Positions 56,120 through 64,000 of a stretch of DNA of 64,000 bases are shown piece by piece. Position 1 is the first letter of the stretch. Every line of letters begins with the position of its first letter. The translations under genes and the position numbers were made by a program. The stretch covers positions 12,999,423 through 13,063,422 of the forward strand of contig NC_049902.1 of NCBI RefSeq assembly GCF_001411555.2, in the 5' to 3' direction. Source of the stretch: Juglans regia (taxonomy: Eukaryota; Streptophyta; Magnoliopsida; Fagales; Juglandaceae). The notes beneath the pieces are model-generated. The model was not told where the DNA came from, made no database searches, and saw only the letters and a program-made list of their open reading frames with translations.

Positions 56120-57112
56120 ATTGTACGTTTAATTACGTGACAACTTTTTATTAACTAATATTAATTAAAATATAGTTTTCACCCGACCGACGGGAAGCTT
56201 TTTCGTTAAAATTAGGAACCTTGTAGAATAATATGTTTATGTGTAATTCATTTCTCCTTGCGTAAAGTGTTTACAGTGAGCTCTATTTATAGAGCTGATA
56301 GTAACGTAAAGTGGTCCCGCCTTTTTACAAGCATGAGGCATGCATGAATCCTACAGCTAGCTGTACGAAGCTGTTTATAACATAAAGGTTGCATTTTTGT
56401 ACAAACAAAATCTCAAAAATATTCTAAAGAAAATTACAAAATTTTTTTTAAGAAGAATTGCTTCTAGAAGAGTTTTGTATTTGGGAGTGATTCCTTTCCT
56501 TGTTGCTGCCATCGTGTGTTGCTGAGATGGAGCTGTGAGGTACTCATGAGCTAGAGTTCTTCATCTTGCTGTCATGAAGGATGCCAAATTAGAATACCCA
56601 AAATGAATATCAGGCTAATTAATTAGTATGTATGAGTCTGGTGGTTAGCTAATAGCTAGGTACGTTGGACCATATTGCATCTACTAATGGTATTAGATGG
56701 CACCTCGAAAAAAAGATGTCGACTAGTCAAAGTTTCAGCTGCTCAGATTAACAAATGAATAAATAAACTAATTTATTTATTGGATTCCTTAATTTATTTC
56801 TTGTTTAAAGAAAAAGCATCTTCATTTCTTGTTTAACACGCAGCAGCACATGCAAGAATTCATAAACTATTAGAGACAGCCAGTCCACTGTATTCAAGGC
56901 ATCTTTGATGGATAGAGACATATTGTCGAGGTGGTAATATTTTGTAATATAAAAACACTTTGATACATAGAAAGTAGAGCAGTATAACATCCACCGAGGA
57001 TGTAGCACGAGTTTGCTCCGAGAAGAATTAAAAAAATAAAAAAAAAATTCTTATTCTTAACTATTTTTTAAAAAGAAAAAAATTTACAATATTATTAAAA
57101 AATAATTTCTTT
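56120..57112. other. Upstream spacer of the CNL locus
   Basis: No gene recognised. 56845-56900 (gcagcagcacatgcaagaat onward) is a diverged direct repeat of 57903-57962, just upstream of the CNL gene, so part of the promoter region has been duplicated. Confidence 0.4.
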
Positions 57113-57115
57113 TAG

Positions 57116-57324
57116 TCTCGGTTTGAATTCATAAAGTGTTTAATCTCATCTCATCTTAACATTATAACTTTATCAAATTTTCACACAAAATATAATAAAT
57201 AATTCAACTTTTTCAAATCTCAAAACAATAATAATATTAAAAAATAATATTCTAATAATATTTTTTTAACTTTTATCTTTCATCTAAAACCATCTCATCT
57301 CATCTTTGAATTCAAACCAACTCC
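57116..57324. repeat. Tourist-like MITE (209 bp)
   Basis: Flanked by tag (57113-57115 and 57325-57327). Ends tctcggtttgaattc and, inverted, ggagttggtttgaattc. Shares the aataatattaaaaaataatatt core with the other copies. Confidence 0.7.
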
Positions 57325-57376
57325 TAGTAAAAAAAACTTGTAGGGAGAAATCTTCCAGAGAAATACTCGAGAAATT

Positions 57377-57577
57377 GGTGTGTTTGGATTCTAAACGCAT
57401 CTCAACTCATCTCATCTCATCATTATAACTTTTTCAAATTTCTACACAAAATATAATAAATAATTCAACTTTTTCAAATCTCATAATAATAATAATAATA
57501 TTAAAAAATAATATTCTAATAATATTTTATTTAACTTCAACTCTTAACTCAACTCAGTTCAACATTTAAATCCAACA
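57377..57577. repeat. Tourist-like MITE (about 200 bp)
   Basis: Begins ggtgtgtttggattc and ends ttaaatccaaca, with att on both sides (57374-57376 and 57578-57580). Same orientation as, and only 50 bp from, the copy at 57116-57324. Confidence 0.65.
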
Positions 57578-57989
57578 ATTTCTCTAAAAAGTAACACCTT
57601 TTTTGAAGTGGAGTGATTAAATAGTTGTAAACAAATTATAAGTTTATCATTTTTCATAAATGTAATCCCATTGAAGTTAAAAAAAAATAAAAAAATAAAA
57701 AATAAATGTATTCACATTAGTCTTGGGATGCTTGCCTTCTATGAAAACGGCAAGAAGACAGAGGAAAGCTAGCTGGAAGTTGGGTGTAATAATGTAGTTG
57801 CCATTAATTAATCTTGGGGATACAAAAATAAGGTAAAGAAAATGCGGTAGGCAAAGCATCTTCAGCAGTAACAAGAAAAGAAAAATCATGTTTAAAAAAT
57901 TCATGCAGCAGCACATGCAAGAACGCATAAAATATTGGCCACGCCCTGTCCTCTATATTCAAAGCAAATACTGGTTGAATTGGTCTATG

Positions 57990-58027
57990 CCAATAGGAAC
58001 TTTCCCATGCAAGGCCTTATAAAATGT
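57990..58027 (+). promoter_or_regulatory. Candidate core promoter of the CNL gene
   Basis: ccaatagg (57990-57997) and a TATA-like cttataaaatg (58016-58026) lie 112-150 bp upstream of the ATG at 58139. This supports the later ATG, because an earlier in-frame ATG at 57935 would precede the TATA box. Motif evidence only. Confidence 0.35.
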
Positions 58028-58138
58028 AGCTCCCGCTTTGTCCTCTGTACGCATTCAAAGCAAACATATCCTTCCTTCTATCCCTTTAGTGATTCCTCAA
58101 GAGCCATTTTTACCATTCTTTCACCAACCATCAACAAA

Positions 58139-60553
58139 ATGGCAGAAGGCATTCTCTTCGACATTGTCGCACGAATCATTGAGAGCTTGGGATCCCAGGC
58201 TCTCAAAGAGATCAGACTGCTTTGGGGTGTCACAGATGAGCTTGAGAAGCTTAGGAACACCGTTTCGACAATCCAAGCCGTGCTTCTTGATGCTGAGGAG
58301 CAATGTGCAGTGAACCGTCAAGTTAGAGATTGGCTTGAAAAGCTAAAGGACGTCTTTTATGATGCAGACGACTTGCTGGATGGTTTCTCCACTGAATGTC
58401 TGTTGCGAGAGATGATAACTCGGGATAAGATGGCAAAAAAGGTACGAATCTTCTTCTCCAAATCAAACCAACTTGTCTATGATCTGAAAATGGGCCATAA
58501 GATTAAGGCGATTAGACAGAAGTTAGATGCCATCGCAAATGATAGGAAATTCCACTTGGAGGAACGCCCTATGGAGATAGGAGGAGTCAGGGTAAGGAAG
58601 AGGGATGATACTCATTCCTTTGTACCCGAGGCAGAAGTTATTGGTAGAGAAGATGACAAGAAGAAGATCATAGATATACTTCTTTATGATTCCAATGTTA
58701 AAGAGAATGTAGGAATCCTTCCGATTACTGGCATCGGAGGATTAGGAAAGACCACATTAGCTCAATTCATATTTAATGATCTGAAAGTAGATAAACATTT
58801 TCAGGTAAAAATGTGGGTGTGCGTCTCTGATACTTTTGATGTTAGAAAAGTTGTTGAAAAAATCCTAGAATCGGCAATAAAACAAAAACCAAACATTACT
58901 GTTCAAATGGATACATTGGTGCATGGTCTTCGAAAAGAAATTGTTGGAAAGAAATACTTACTTGTGTTGGATGATGTTTGGAACGAGGAAAGTGAGAAAT
59001 GGGATAAATTGAAAAATTTGTTGATGGGTGGTGCAAGTGGCAGTAGAATATTAATAACTACACGAAGTCCAAAAGTTGCACAAATTACCCAAACAATTGG
59101 ACCATATTTTTTACAGGGTTTAGACAGTCAGAAGTCATGGTGTTTATTTAAGAAAGTGGCATTTGAGAATGGAGAAGAGCCAGTGAATTCTGGAAAAATG
59201 GAAGTTGGAATGGATATTGTAGAAAAGTGTTCAGGTGTCCCTCTTGTCATCAAAACAATTGGAAGGTTACTGTCCGTGGAAAATTCTGAAGCAGAGTGGG
59301 TTTCTTTTAACAACAATAAACTGCAAAAAATAAAAGAAGATAAAATCATACCAACTCTTAAGCTGAGTTATGATCAACTTCCATCACATTTGAAACAATG
59401 CTTTGCTTATTGTAGTATATTTCCGAAGGATTATGTGATGAAGAAATCAAAATTGATAAATCTATGGATAGCACAGGGGTTTATCAAGCTATCCAATCAA
59501 AATGAATGTCTTGAAGATGTTGGTCATGATTATTTCATGGATTTACTTTGGAGATCCTTCTTTCAAGAAGCTGAAATGGATGATTTGGGAAACGTGGTTA
59601 CGAGTAAAATGCATGACCTCATGCATGATCTCGCAATATCAGTGGCAGGATCATTGATCACCAAATTAGAATCCAAGGAAAAAATTATTTGTGATCAGAA
59701 AACTCGGCACGTATCAGTTATCAACAATATAGAATTTTCCTTTGTAATTCCAACTTTGTCATCAAAAGCCAGTAGGACTCGAACACTTCTTTCGCTTGGT
59801 GAATTGAAGGATTTGCAAGAGTCAAGCACTTCATGTGAAGCAATCTTTTCAAGTTTGAAGTATTTGCGAGTGTTGGATTTACATGGAAGACAGCTTGATT
59901 TAGTACCGAGTTCTTTATGTAAGTTGAAGCATTTAAGAGATCTTGATCTTTCTAGGAATCAAAAAATTGAGAAGCTGCCCGATTCCATAACTAGGTTGCA
60001 AAATTTGTATACACTAAGACTCTCTGGTTGCAGAGGGATTAAAGAATTGCCTAGAGGAATTACGAAATTAGTCAACCTCAGACATCTTTACAATGATGGA
60101 TGTTGGGGTTTGACTTATATGCCACGTGGATTGGGGCAATTGACAAATCTCCAGACATTATCTAAGTTTGTTGTCCACTCTGATTCGGCCCCAAAGGACA
60201 GTGGCCGGTTAAGCGAGCTAAATAGACTAAATAGCTTAAGAGGAGAATTAGAGATTTCGGGTTTGAGAAGTCGGGAGGAAGACGTCGCATTAGACTATAA
60301 GGGTGCAAATCTAAAAGAGAAAGAACATCTTCAGGTTTTGACTTTACGTTGGGGAAGAGGAAATGTTAATGCAGATGATGAAATGGCATTGGATGGCTTT
60401 GAACCTCACCCAAATCTTAAAAAGCTGAACATATATGAATATGGGGGTGTGAGGGTTCCGATGTGGCTTTTGTCACTCACAAATCTGGTTCACTTGAGTT
60501 TACATGGTTGTAGTAAATTGAAATATTTGCCACCATTGGTGGAGGAGGAGTGA
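58139..60553 (+). CDS. CC-NB-ARC-LRR disease-resistance protein (CNL, RGA-like), LRR truncated
   Basis: 804 codons in one exon. The start MAEGILFDIVARIIESLGSQ is the usual CNL N-terminus. Rx-type coiled coil residues 1-130 include an EDVID-like WLEKLKDVFYDADDLLD (65-81). NB-ARC: P-loop GIGGLGKTT (198-206), kinase-2 LLVLDDVW (274-281), RNBS-B GSRILITTR (301-309), GLPL as CSGVPLVIK (364-372), RNBS-D CFAYCSIFPKD (421-431), MHD (491-493). LRRs from about 570 (LKYLRVLDLHG, LKHLRDLDLS, LQNLYTLRLSGC). All nucleotide-binding motifs are intact. Related proteins are usually 900-1200 aa; this frame ends after KYLPPLVEEE, and C-terminal sequence continues in other frames. Known role: cytoplasmic immune receptor, an ADP/ATP switch that triggers defence on effector recognition. 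It may be a truncated but expressed allele or a young pseudogene. Confidence 0.9.
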   Translation: MAEGILFDIVARIIESLGSQALKEIRLLWGVTDELEKLRNTVSTIQAVLLDAEEQCAVNRQVRDWLEKLKDVFYDADDLLDGFSTECLLREMITRDKMAKKVRIFFSKSNQLVYDLKMGHKIKAIRQKLDAIANDRKFHLEERPMEIGGVRVRKRDDTHSFVPEAEVIGREDDKKKIIDILLYDSNVKENVGILPITGIGGLGKTTLAQFIFNDLKVDKHFQVKMWVCVSDTFDVRKVVEKILESAIKQKPNITVQMDTLVHGLRKEIVGKKYLLVLDDVWNEESEKWDKLKNLLMGGASGSRILITTRSPKVAQITQTIGPYFLQGLDSQKSWCLFKKVAFENGEEPVNSGKMEVGMDIVEKCSGVPLVIKTIGRLLSVENSEAEWVSFNNNKLQKIKEDKIIPTLKLSYDQLPSHLKQCFAYCSIFPKDYVMKKSKLINLWIAQGFIKLSNQNECLEDVGHDYFMDLLWRSFFQEAEMDDLGNVVTSKMHDLMHDLAISVAGSLITKLESKEKIICDQKTRHVSVINNIEFSFVIPTLSSKASRTRTLLSLGELKDLQESSTSCEAIFSSLKYLRVLDLHGRQLDLVPSSLCKLKHLRDLDLSRNQKIEKLPDSITRLQNLYTLRLSGCRGIKELPRGITKLVNLRHLYNDGCWGLTYMPRGLGQLTNLQTLSKFVVHSDSAPKDSGRLSELNRLNSLRGELEISGLRSREEDVALDYKGANLKEKEHLQVLTLRWGRGNVNADDEMALDGFEPHPNLKKLNIYEYGGVRVPMWLLSLTNLVHLSLHGCSKLKYLPPLVEEE

Positions 60554-60965
60554 TTCTTATAATGTGGATGTCAATACGACGGGGAATGCTTTACTATTCC
60601 CTTGTCTTTCAAATTTAAGAGCTTAAAGCCTCATCTCTTTGGAGTTTGTCAGTATTCCGAAATTGGTGTCTCTCCCATTGGGGCTTCAACATGTTACCAC
60701 TCTATGACAGCTCTGAATCTCAAATTGTTCAAGCTCAATGACTATACTAGAGTGGATCTGCAATTGGGCATCACTTGAGTGGTTCACAATTTCTAGATGC
60801 TCTAGTTTAACATCACTGCCTGAAGCAATGAGTAGGCTAATCTCTTTGAAAATTTTGACAATTCATGATTGTCCCATCTTATTACAAAGATGCAAACAAG
60901 ATGGAGGTGAGGATTGGCGCAAGATTGCTCACATCCCAGAGCGGGACTTATCAAATAAGAAATAG
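60554..60965 (+). pseudogene. Displaced C-terminal LRR of the CNL gene (frameshifted)
   Basis: In the +1 frame across the stop one reads WWRRSDSYNVDVNTTGNALL and FPCLSNLRA before a stop. The frame at 60738-60965 gives WASLEWFTISRCSSLTSLPE, ISLKILTIHDCPILLQRC and GEDWRKIAHIPE. That is the standard ending of RGA-type CNLs. At least two frame breaks separate it from the main ORF, and middle repeats appear deleted at about 60540. Confidence 0.75.
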
Positions 60966-61415
60966 CACTATATGCATGATTCTTCACATCCAGAAGAATG
61001 GTAAGGAGGAGGAAGAAGAGCAAAGGAAAGAAATAATATAGGAGCTCGCAAGATTGCTCACATCCCAGAACTGGACTTTTATCCTACACCTCCATACGTC
61101 ATCCTTGACTGATCCAGGTATTTTTCTACTAATTTTATCTTTATCCCTGCACCCACCTTCTTCACCTTCAACTTATAAAATTCTATTTGCAGAAACGACA
61201 TTGAGTAAAGAAGAAACAGGGGAGAGGGATTGAGAGTTTGTTAAAAAATTTAATGCACTGCGACTTCTACAAGTAATAACTCAGTTACGATTACCAAGCT
61301 TTCTTTATTGTTTTATTCTTCCCTATTCAAATAAGAAATATCACCATATGCATGATTCTTCACATCTAGGATAATAGCAAGGAGGCGAAAGAAGAGCAAA
61401 GTGAAGAAATATAGG
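60951..61415. repeat. Direct repeats in the 3' flank of the CNL gene
   Basis: 60951-61040 and 61327-61415 are about 90-bp direct copies (both with tatgcatgattcttcacatc). The gcaagattgctcacatccca block at 60919-60938 recurs at 61048-61067. They look like local tandem duplications of the CNL 3' end. Confidence 0.6.
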
Positions 61416-62632
61416 AGGGTGTTGTGGAGGAGATCCAGGATTGGAATCCAGAGGCCGCAATGTTGAGGCTGTGTAATTTCACGACAACAATTTCAATAGG
61501 GCCTACATGTTTCTTAGCCTAGAAAGTGATGGTAATTTGATTTTTGCTGAACTTGGGTGTTTTTTAGTCTTGATTACAACTTTTCTTAGGACTATCACAT
61601 ATGTCTAAATTTACAGGGATGATTTTGTTTGCATCTTGGAGCACATGTATATGAAGTTGATCATAGCTACATGATGGATGATGCGACCAATTGCTTTGAA
61701 CTCCTTTATTTGTGTATGCTCTCCAAGAACATTTTCTACCATCAATGATCTTGCAATTGGCTTTTGCACAGAAAATGATATTGGGCGACAAAATATTTTG
61801 GTTTTCGTTAGATGGAAGACACCTCTCGGCAATTGCCTACCCAGGTTTTGGCCAAAGTCATTGGTACCCGACATTTGCAAATTTTATCCAAAGTAAAAAT
61901 CCATCCAAGGCGTACGGAAGTTGATGAACATGAGAGAGAAACAGAGAAAGCATATGCTCCAAGACTTTCCAGGCATCAGCTTACTTGGTTTGCTTTCTTA
62001 AAACATGGAAGAAACAAATTCTAAAAACTCATCAAGAAAAAGAATGTCCTCTGAGATATCAGCAAATCTCCTTGGAATTGTGGTCGAAAGGCGTCATTTG
62101 AAGAAGGATTGTCGCTTTTAGGCATTGTGGTCCATGTTATAATCATGAGGTTGATGGAGGAGCTGTTTAAACTTGATGGAGAGATTGTATAATTCCAATC
62201 CCAGACTGAACAAATTTATTGAAAGATATTCCTTGACGTCTGCAATACCAATCCCAGGAGATTGTATAAACATCCACTTGCTAAGCCACTACCATTTGTT
62301 GCATATGGAATTCTTCTTATGATTACAATTTGTATTTGATTAGAACGTGTAATTTTCTACCGCTCTGTCTGTTCAAGGACAGTAGCATTATGATTAGAAT
62401 AAGAAATAATAATCTTCGATATCTTTGTTCACTTGCTAAGCCATTGAAAAACATGCATGTTGCCATGTAAAATTTGAAAATAAAATGCATATTACAAAAC
62501 TACATACACCCTTATATATTATTAATAAAACAATCAATTGTTAAGGAGCTCAAAAAAGAAGAATATAAATGAATGAAAAAAGCAAAATAAATAAATAAAT
62601 ACAAGAAGCTCAGCAATTTGATGTTGAAGTTA
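61416..62632. other. Unassigned spacer with short frames
   Basis: Frames at 61611-62024 on both strands overlap one another and show no domain I recognise. Could be a decayed coding fragment. AT-rich from 62400 on. Confidence 0.3.
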
Positions 62633-63510
62633 GGCAATTACTTCATCCTTGCCGCAAGGCCTATATTTCACTTCTGTGACATTTTTGGTAGCCGTGTATA
62701 GAATGTCACAGAGTCTCTTCCTCCGGTCTGTGAAAGAAAAAGGAATTGCAATTATCATCGAACCAGATCAGTATTTTTTAACAATCATTATGTATTTCAC
62801 AAAAATGAATCCTCAAAATCCACGAGACCTTAAAGTGATCAAAGTAAAAGGCAAAATTGTTCAAGTTATTGAAGTGAACTACAAAAAATGAATGTTCTGG
62901 TTAAAAATCATGAGAATATAAAGAACTCACTTCCTCCATGGGTGTTGTTGCTGGAGAAAACACCTGAATTTTTGGGATGGCATCTGCAGAATGATTACAA
63001 ATGAATGAACAAGCCAACAAACCACACAACGATGTTCTTATATAGGTTGTACCAATCTGGTTCTGTTGAGTATATAGGTTGTAACATAAAATCATTGACA
63101 TATATGTGAGGATATTGCTCAACACAATTGTCTAACTTGGTTGCCCATGCTTGCACTAAAGGGTAACTCAAAGCATACCCGGCACCACCAAACGCCATTT
63201 CAAATGAGAAATCAAAGTTCGACTTGACACACTCTGAATTTGACCCAATATAGTAGTATTTAGAATGGTTGTACTTGGCTAGAACCTCAACTAAGTTATC
63301 CACAAACATGACAGTATCATCGTCCTCCATTACATACCATCTCACATCTTCATCTCCCTGTCTACATGTCTCCATTATTGTGCGTACTATTCAAACTTGA
63401 ACCGACCTCACAATTTTTGGGTATACTTTTAGTTTATTGATGTTTTCATTGATATGGAAAGGAGGAGAAATTGAAGGCCAAGGTTGGAACTCTGGCGTGG
63501 GTGCTCTGTC
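62633..63510 (-). pseudogene. DUF604 / fringe-related glycosyltransferase (copy 2), internally deleted
   Basis: Minus strand. About 63510-63440 has a short upstream piece homologous to copy 1. 63375-63080 reads DEDVRWYVMEDDDTVMFVDN (with the DDD metal-binding motif of fringe-like GT31 enzymes), SKYYYIGSNSECVKSNFDFS and EMAFGGAGYALSYPL, ending at PHIYVNDFML. About 150 conserved residues are then missing. A later exon-like piece (about 62987-62932, PKIQVFSPATTPMEE, followed by a gtgagt donor) and a last piece (about 62730-62633, RRKRLCDILYTATKNVTEV to CGKDEVIA and a stop) look like the family's C-terminus, although their phases do not join cleanly. Known family: type II Golgi glycosyltransferases. 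This copy looks non-functional. Confidence 0.65.
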
Positions 63511-64000
63511 TCTTGCATAGGGTTCCAAGAGACAAAGGGCTGAGAGCTTTTTGAATGATGCTCAAGTTAAGAGAAGTTTGAGAAGACATTGTAAATGGTG
63601 GAAAGATATGGATTTCGTGAGAAAGTGTAGCATCAAGTGCTTCAGGGCAAGCATGCATGCATTCAGCTTTTTTAAATGGAGTTATGCAGAGGAGGCTGTA
63701 GGATCTTAAGGAGAACTAGACAAGTCCTTTAAATTTTCATGCCATAGCCATACATACATGTCAGCTGCTTGGAAAAGTTTATTTCAATTGGAGAAAAACA
63801 AAACAAGAGGTTCACTTTTGTTCGACTGTTAAACCTTTAGCCAAGATTTGCAAGCTTTATCATTCTTTGAAATAAAGCGAAGTTGAGCCAGTTTCCAAAA
63901 ACCAGCAAATGTCACATGATTTATGCTTTTTACTTCATACAAAACAGGTCAAGATGTTGGGCACTTTGCGTTGCATGAGATTGGTATAGAAAACATTAAT
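63511..64000. other. Unassigned right end of the window
   Basis: The frame at 63446-63658 (minus) contains the end of the DUF604 homology, then unrelated sequence. Nothing else recognised. Confidence 0.3.

Noticed and set aside
57935..58138. In-frame upstream ATG extending the CNL protein by 68 residues
   Set aside because: The extra residues do not resemble a CNL start, and they lie across the likely CAAT and TATA boxes. MAEGILFDIV at 58139 is the family N-terminus.
61611..62024. Overlapping 70-89 codon frames on both strands
   Set aside because: No domain recognised and no splice context; not enough to call a gene.
62649..62891. 80-codon plus-strand frame
   Set aside because: Antisense to the C-terminal piece of the DUF604 pseudogene; no recognisable domain.

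Overview
The window is plant nuclear DNA from a woody dicot. It has spliced genes with GT-AG introns, plant L1-type LINEs, Ty3/gypsy retrotransposons, Tourist-like MITEs and a coiled-coil NB-LRR resistance gene. The repeat families resemble those I associate with Fagales (walnut, hickory or oak relatives). That is recollection and inference; nothing here proves the species.

Only two host genes look substantially intact. (1) On the minus strand, 335-13278, is a four-exon gene for a style cell-cycle inhibitor 1 (SCI1)-like protein of 161 aa. Its exons splice in phase across about 12.9 kb. The spread is due to an 11.6-kb intron 2 that holds a LINE (1821-11503, 14-bp target-site duplication) which itself carries a second LINE (about 3321-8264). 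(2) On the plus strand, 58139-60553, is a CNL (CC-NB-ARC-LRR) gene of 804 codons. All NB-ARC motifs are present, but the LRR is cut short and its expected C-terminus lies just downstream in other frames. Two broken copies of a DUF604/fringe-related glycosyltransferase flank the CNL (54.6-55.0 kb and 62.6-63.5 kb, both minus).

From 14 to 50.7 kb the window is almost all mobile DNA. A decayed minus-strand Ty3/gypsy element has a PF04195-type gag-like ORF followed by Tat-like RT (14.2-17.8 kb). A long-LTR family occurs in opposite orientations at 19.15-20.5 and 41.2-42.5 kb. A chromovirus (20.9-28.0 kb) has both LTRs, deleted gag/protease and an intact integrase-chromodomain ORF, and its right LTR is followed by a primer-binding-like site and an inverted piece of the same LTR. 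Next is a 5.25-kb gypsy derivative (28485-33735) whose two ends are both 3' LTR ends in inverted orientation. It is flanked by a 5-bp duplication (caaac) and carries an intron-like 94-bp insertion in gag-pol. Then come AT-rich DNA, minisatellites and MITEs, and a near full-length LINE (44630-50685, 17-bp target-site duplication).

From 50.7 kb to the end the DNA is a mix of small elements and the CNL locus: a complete 280-bp TRIM with 76-bp LTRs and a 5-bp duplication (52346-52625), LINE fragments, a CACTA-type MITE (55433-55694), Tourist-like MITEs and the CNL.

I found no new protein machinery. The most unusual structures are the inverted-LTR retroelement with its target-site duplication, the adjacent fold-back LTR, the retrotransposon intron, and a small conserved gene surviving around a LINE-in-LINE intron.
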